The position numbers and the translations under genes are program-made. This document shows positions 5,481 to 8,936 of a stretch of 8,936 nucleotides of DNA, one piece after another. This DNA is from Eubacterium sp. Its GTDB lineage: Bacteria > Bacillota > Clostridia > Lachnospirales > Lachnospiraceae. Numbering within the stretch: position 1 is the stretch's first letter; each line of letters opens with the position of its first letter. The stretch covers positions 1-8,936 of the forward strand of contig JAILAS010000098.1 in assembly GCA_024681495.1 (NCBI GenBank), in the 5' to 3' direction. A model generated the notes under the pieces. The model saw only the letters and a program-made list of their open reading frames with translations. It had not been told where the DNA came from and did not search any database.

Positions 5481-8400
5481 TCAAATCTATCTCCTCTTCC
5501 AGGTCCTCGCCGAAGTGAACGGCATGAGGCCTCTTACGATACATAATATCATACAAAATCGGAACTATAAACAGCGTCATGAACGTGGCGTACGCCAATC
5601 CGGCCGAAACCACCACGGCCATACCGCGGCTCAGGCCGGCCGCAAAGTCTCCCGAGAACACCATTGTAATCATGGCGAGTATGGTGGTGAGCGCCGTCAT
5701 GACGATGGGGCGCATCCTGGTTCTTCCGGTCCTGATGATGGCCGTGCGCTTGTCCACGCCGGCTATCCTGAGCTGGTTTACATAATCCACGAATACGATG
5801 CCGTTGTTTACGACGGTTCCCATGAGAACGAGCAGGCCCAAAAGGCTTACGATGCTTATCTGGTCTCCGCTGGCCATAAGCCCCAGGAATCCTCCCGTAA
5901 ACGCCAGAGGCACCGTAAACAGGATGATGAACGGGCTGAGGAGGCTCTGGAACTGCGCCACCATTACGAGGTAAACGAGCACTATTCCGAGCGCCATAAG
6001 CTTCATCATCTGCGAGAGCATGTCACGCACCTCCTCGGTCTCTCCGCCGGTATCGATCGTGTATCCGGAAGGCAGATCGTATGCCGCAAGCTTACTCTCA
6101 ACCTGCTCGGTGAGGCGGGTCGTATTGTATCCCTCGGCGGTTTCGGCTGTCACCTCGAGGGTGTGCGTGCCGTTTTCTGCCGATATCGAGAAGAGGCCCT
6201 CCTCCCTGGTCACGCTCGCGAACTCGTCGAGCGAGTGGGTCACGGTCTCCTCCTCGCCGTCGTCGTTTTTCTCGGTCACGTCGAACTCGACGTCGTTAAT
6301 ATTCTCCATGGTGAGCACATCGGTCTCGTCGACAATGACGACATCGATGTCATCGCCGTCCACCGTCAGCGTGGTGGCGTCTCCCTCGGTCTCGAGGCGC
6401 TCCATGAGCGTCTGGTATATCTGCGCCACGGTGAGCTGATAGTTCGCGGCCTTGGCCCTGTCAACAACGACATGGATTACCTCCTCGGCATCCTCCTGTC
6501 CGTTGGATACGTTCTCGAAACCCTCGATCTCCCCGACGATTCCCATCACATCCTCGGAGATGTCGATAAGCGTGTCGACGTCCTTGCCCTTTATCTGCAG
6601 CGCCAGTCCGCTGGACATCATACTCGAGAAGTCCATAGAACCGGATTCTTCAATCTCTATTTCACATCCGGTCTCGTCAGCCAGAGCGGTGTTCACATTG
6701 TCCACCAGTGTGTTGAGCTTGCTCACGCTGTCCACGCTCTCGTCCAGAACGAGGTAGTATGAGAAGAACGTGTAGTTGTCGTTGTCGGCGCCCAGGGTGG
6801 AGGTGAATGCGTCGGAGAGGTTGGTTATGGCGCCCACCTCGGTTATGCCCTCGACCTGCAAAATCTTATCCGTAATCCCGTCGGCCTTGGTGTAGCAATC
6901 CTCCCTGGATGTGCCCTCGTCCATCTGGACGTTGACGTAGATCTGGTCGGACGCCATAGAGGGGAGCAATACGGCTCCCATGTTGGTCACTCCCCAGATG
7001 CTGAATGCCAGAAGGCCCGTCGCCACAACGAGGGGAATCGCCTTGTGGTCCAGGAACCATCCGAGGACCTTGCCGTAGGCGTCGCGGATCTTCTTAAAGA
7101 ACGACCACTCCTCCCTTATGGAGCTCTTAAGCAGCACGCTGCCCATGGCGGGTGCCACGGTGAGCGCCACAAAGAGGCTGGCGAGGAGGGCGAACGATAT
7201 GGTAAGCGCAAAGGGAATCATCAGGTCGCTGACGATGCCCGTGGTAAAGATCATCGGAAGGAACACGCAGATGGTGGTTATGGTCGAGGATATGATGGCC
7301 GATGCCACCTGCTTGCCGCCCCAGAGCGCGGCCCTGGGTGCCTCGATGCCCTTGCCCCTTAGCCGGTATATGTTCTCCGTCACCACTATCGAATTGTCCA
7401 CCAGCATTCCTATGGCGAGCGCCAGTCCCGACATCGACATGATGTTGAGCGATATTCCCGTAAAGTACATGACCAGTACGGCCAAAAGCACCGAGAACGG
7501 GATGGAGAACGCCACCACGAGGGTGGGCTTTACGCTCCTTAAGAAGATAATGAGCACGATCACGGCCAGGATGGCGCCCTGGACCATGTTGCCTATGATG
7601 GAGTTCAGGAACATGTCGATGTAGTCGCCCTGGTCCATGAGGGGCGAGAGGTGGAGGTTCTCGTCGGTTTCGGCGAGGTCATCGAGCGCCTCGTGCAGGG
7701 CGTCCGCCACCTTGCTGGTTCCGGCCGAGCCGGACTTGTAGATGGAAAGAAGGACGCCCGGGTCTCCGTTAATGCGGCAGTAGCTCTCTTCCGAGTCGTC
7801 AATCACGGTCACCGTCGCTATGTCCTCGACGGAGATGTCGCCCACCCCGTCCACGTGCGTGAGCACGAGCTTCTCGAGGTCGTCCTGACTCTCCACGAGG
7901 TCGCCGACCTTGAGAAGCCACTGGTCTGCGGTGTCCTCGTCGCTCTCTCCTATGTATCCCGCCGGCATCTCGAAGTTCTGGGCGGCAATGAGCGACGAGA
8001 GGGTATCTATGGTGAGGAGCTCGTCCAAGTTCGCCTGCTCGAGGGCGGCGTCCCTGGCCTCCTCGTAGTCCTCCACGGAGGAATCGAGGGTCTCCTGGGC
8101 CTCGTCGAGCGATGACTGCCCGCTGGAAATCTGCGCCAGAGAGCTTCCGAAGGCCGCGGATGCCGTGATCTTTCCGGCCTCCACCTCCTCGTACTTGTCG
8201 AGCGCCTCCTCCACTGCGGCCTTAACCTGCTTGAGCGCAGCCTTCGCGGCCGCTATCTCGGTCTTCAGGTTCGCCAGCTCGGTGTCGATCTGGGGAATCC
8301 TGGTCTCAACTATATTGACCAGATTTTCTAAGGTTTCCCTGGTAAGGCTCTCGGCGGTATCGCTCTGACCCATGGCTTTAAGGACGGTGACTGCGTTCGC

Positions 8401-8936
8401 GAGCTTCTCGCTGTCCTCGACCGCCTCGTCTATGTCGACAGGGACATCCGATGCACTGAGGCCGTAGAGCTCCGCCACCGACTCGTCCGAGAGCGTGGCC
8501 TGAAGCGAGGCGAAAAGAGTATTCATAGCATCATAGGAATCCTGCACTCCCGCATCTTCGTACGCCTTCTTCTCGGCCTCGAGTGCGGCCTTCGACGCCT
8601 TTAAGGACGTCAATGTGGCCTCGTAGGCGGATTGTGTCGCCAGAGCCTTGTTGAGCTGCTTGGTGTACTTGGCGAGCTCCTTCGAGGTCTTCGTCTCCTG
8701 CTCATCGAGCTCGTCGGCAGCGTCGTCGAGCTTGCTGCTGCCCGAGTCTATCTCGCTCTGGGCATCATCCAGGGCCTCCTTCGCCTCTGCCAGCTCGTCC
8801 GAAACGGAGGCGGCAAGCTTGTCATTAAGGCCCTCTATCTTTTCTGCGTCGAGACGCACCTCGAACATGTCCTCCACCAGTCCGATAGTGGAAACGCTCG
8901 CCACGCCCTCCACTCGCTGAATGTAGGGCTTCAGCT
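5470..8936 (-). CDS. RND-superfamily efflux permease with long coiled-coil insertion (N-terminus off window)
   Basis: About 1,154 residues are visible. The reading frame stays open to the right edge, so the start and first membrane helix are missing. Residues below count from the GTG at 8913, which is internal. The protein resembles AcrB/SwrC-type HAE permeases. A porter-domain segment (VEGVASVSTIG) is followed by a coiled-coil insertion (about 34-300). The conserved AQNFEMPAG (311-319), membrane helices 2-6 (about 442-590), helix 7 (about 626-643), a second extracytoplasmic domain, and helices 8-12 (about 970-1122) follow. IGMLVDNSIVVTENI (501-515) is the helix 4 relay motif with Asp506, and VVNNGIVFVDY (1034-1044) is helix 10. 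The cytoplasmic tail is acidic. No adaptor (membrane fusion) gene is seen in the window. The substrate is unknown; drugs, lipids or peptides are possible. It is co-transcribed, with overlap, with the wall hydrolase. Confidence 0.9.
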   Translation of the reverse strand, partial: LKPYIQRVEGVASVSTIGLVEDMFEVRLDAEKIEGLNDKLAASVSDELAEAKEALDDAQSEIDSGSSKLDDAADELDEQETKTSKELAKYTKQLNKALATQSAYEATLTSLKASKAALEAEKKAYEDAGVQDSYDAMNTLFASLQATLSDESVAELYGLSASDVPVDIDEAVEDSEKLANAVTVLKAMGQSDTAESLTRETLENLVNIVETRIPQIDTELANLKTEIAAAKAALKQVKAAVEEALDKYEEVEAGKITASAAFGSSLAQISSGQSSLDEAQETLDSSVEDYEEARDAALEQANLDELLTIDTLSSLIAAQNFEMPAGYIGESDEDTADQWLLKVGDLVESQDDLEKLVLTHVDGVGDISVEDIATVTVIDDSEESYCRINGDPGVLLSIYKSGSAGTSKVADALHEALDDLAETDENLHLSPLMDQGDYIDMFLNSIIGNMVQGAILAVIVLIIFLRSVKPTLVVAFSIPFSVLLAVLVMYFTGISLNIMSMSGLALAIGMLVDNSIVVTENIYRLRGKGIEAPRAALWGGKQVASAIISSTITTICVFLPMIFTTGIVSDLMIPFALTISFALLASLFVALTVAPAMGSVLLKSSIREEWSFFKKIRDAYGKVLGWFLDHKAIPLVVATGLLAFSIWGVTNMGAVLLPSMASDQIYVNVQMDEGTSREDCYTKADGITDKILQVEGITEVGAITNLSDAFTSTLGADNDNYTFFSYYLVLDESVDSVSKLNTLVDNVNTALADETGCEIEIEESGSMDFSSMMSSGLALQIKGKDVDTLIDISEDVMGIVGEIEGFENVSNGQEDAEEVIHVVVDRAKAANYQLTVAQIYQTLMERLETEGDATTLTVDGDDIDVVIVDETDVLTMENINDVEFDVTEKNDDGEEETVTHSLDEFASVTREEGLFSISAENGTHTLEVTAETAEGYNTTRLTEQVESKLAAYDLPSGYTIDTGGETEEVRDMLSQMMKLMALGIVLVYLVMVAQFQSLLSPFIILFTVPLAFTGGFLGLMASGDQISIVSLLGLLVLMGTVVNNGIVFVDYVNQLRIAGVDKRTAIIRTGRTRMRPIVMTALTTILAMITMVFSGDFAAGLSRGMAVVVSAGLAYATFMTLFIVPILYDIMYRKRPHAVHFGEDLEEEIDLNEE
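8014..8814 (-). other. Encoded coiled-coil hairpin inserted in the RND docking/porter region
   Basis: Within the RND gene, residues 34-118 and 204-292 (counted from 8913) are rich in Ala, Leu, Glu, Lys and Asp with heptad-like spacing and few Gly or Pro. They read as two long helical arms. Between them, residues 120-200 are mixed, including GLSASDVPVDIDEAVED, and could form the tip. In AcrB the equivalent place is only a short link between the second porter strand and the helix carrying the AQN-type motif. The inserted part should therefore project away from the membrane. The call rests on composition and alignment by eye, not a coil predictor. Confidence 0.75.

Noticed and set aside
5332..6762. 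Long plus-strand open frame of 476 codons opposite the hydrolase start and RND gene
   Set aside because: It lies antisense to clearly conserved coding sequence. Its protein is His/Arg/Val-rich without recognisable domains, and such shadows are common in G+C-rich genes.
1320..7545. Frequent CTTAAG hexamers
   Set aside because: Most encode Leu-Lys pairs on the minus strand in several unrelated genes. It looks like a codon or codon-pair preference, not a functional DNA motif.
8911..8913. GTG at 8913 as the true start of the RND gene
   Set aside because: The frame stays open to the window edge and the codons before it (LKPYIQR) continue a conserved porter-domain segment, so it is an internal valine.
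1..8936. Search for mobile elements, CRISPR arrays, tRNA or rRNA genes
   Set aside because: No transposase or integrase sequence, repeat-spacer pattern, terminal inverted repeats or RNA-gene signature was seen; the genes are densely packed and run in one direction.

Overview
The window is G+C-rich and every gene I can support lies on the minus strand, so the biological order runs from high to low coordinates. It reads as a Gram-positive, probably clostridial (Bacillota) chromosome. Three things point there: a tryptophan T-box leader, a secreted NlpC/P60-type hydrolase with a BspA-like leucine-rich-repeat tail of the kind common in Lachnospiraceae and relatives, and strong AGGAG/GGAGG ribosome sites before most starts. 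I cannot name a genus. No tRNA, rRNA, IS element, CRISPR array or phage gene was seen.

Region 1 (8936 down to 2593) looks like one envelope-directed transcription unit whose beginning lies beyond the right edge. It opens with the 3' part of an RND-superfamily efflux permease that carries a coiled-coil insertion of about 270 residues in its extracytoplasmic domain. The permease overlaps by 11 bp a secreted cell-wall hydrolase with a leucine-rich-repeat tail. Nine bp later comes a cytoplasmic alpha/beta-hydrolase (HSL/acetyl-esterase type), and 35 bp later a GT9/heptosyltransferase-like protein. No terminator or promoter is evident inside the block.

Region 2 (2592 to 2230) is a regulatory intergenic region. 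A sigma-A type promoter (TTGACA, 17 bp, TAACAT) drives a T-box riboswitch leader. A TGG (Trp) specifier, a UGGCACC T-box bulge in an antiterminator, and a competing 13-bp intrinsic terminator with a T-run can all be read.

Region 3 (2229 down to 1) is the start of a tryptophan operon: trpE, trpG and the first 83 codons of trpC. The genes are tightly packed (9-bp gap, then an ATGA overlap). TrpE and TrpG together form anthranilate synthase; TrpC acts later in the pathway. trpD, often found between trpG and trpC, is absent there. Uncharged tRNA-Trp should switch on the operon through the T-box, while the LLES-like element in TrpE suggests feedback inhibition by tryptophan.

The most unusual item is the RND permease with its long coiled-coil hairpin, whose two arms share a short repeated motif, translationally joined to a peptidoglycan hydrolase. 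It invites comparison with systems in which a membrane protein's coiled coil controls a wall hydrolase, but that link is inference.
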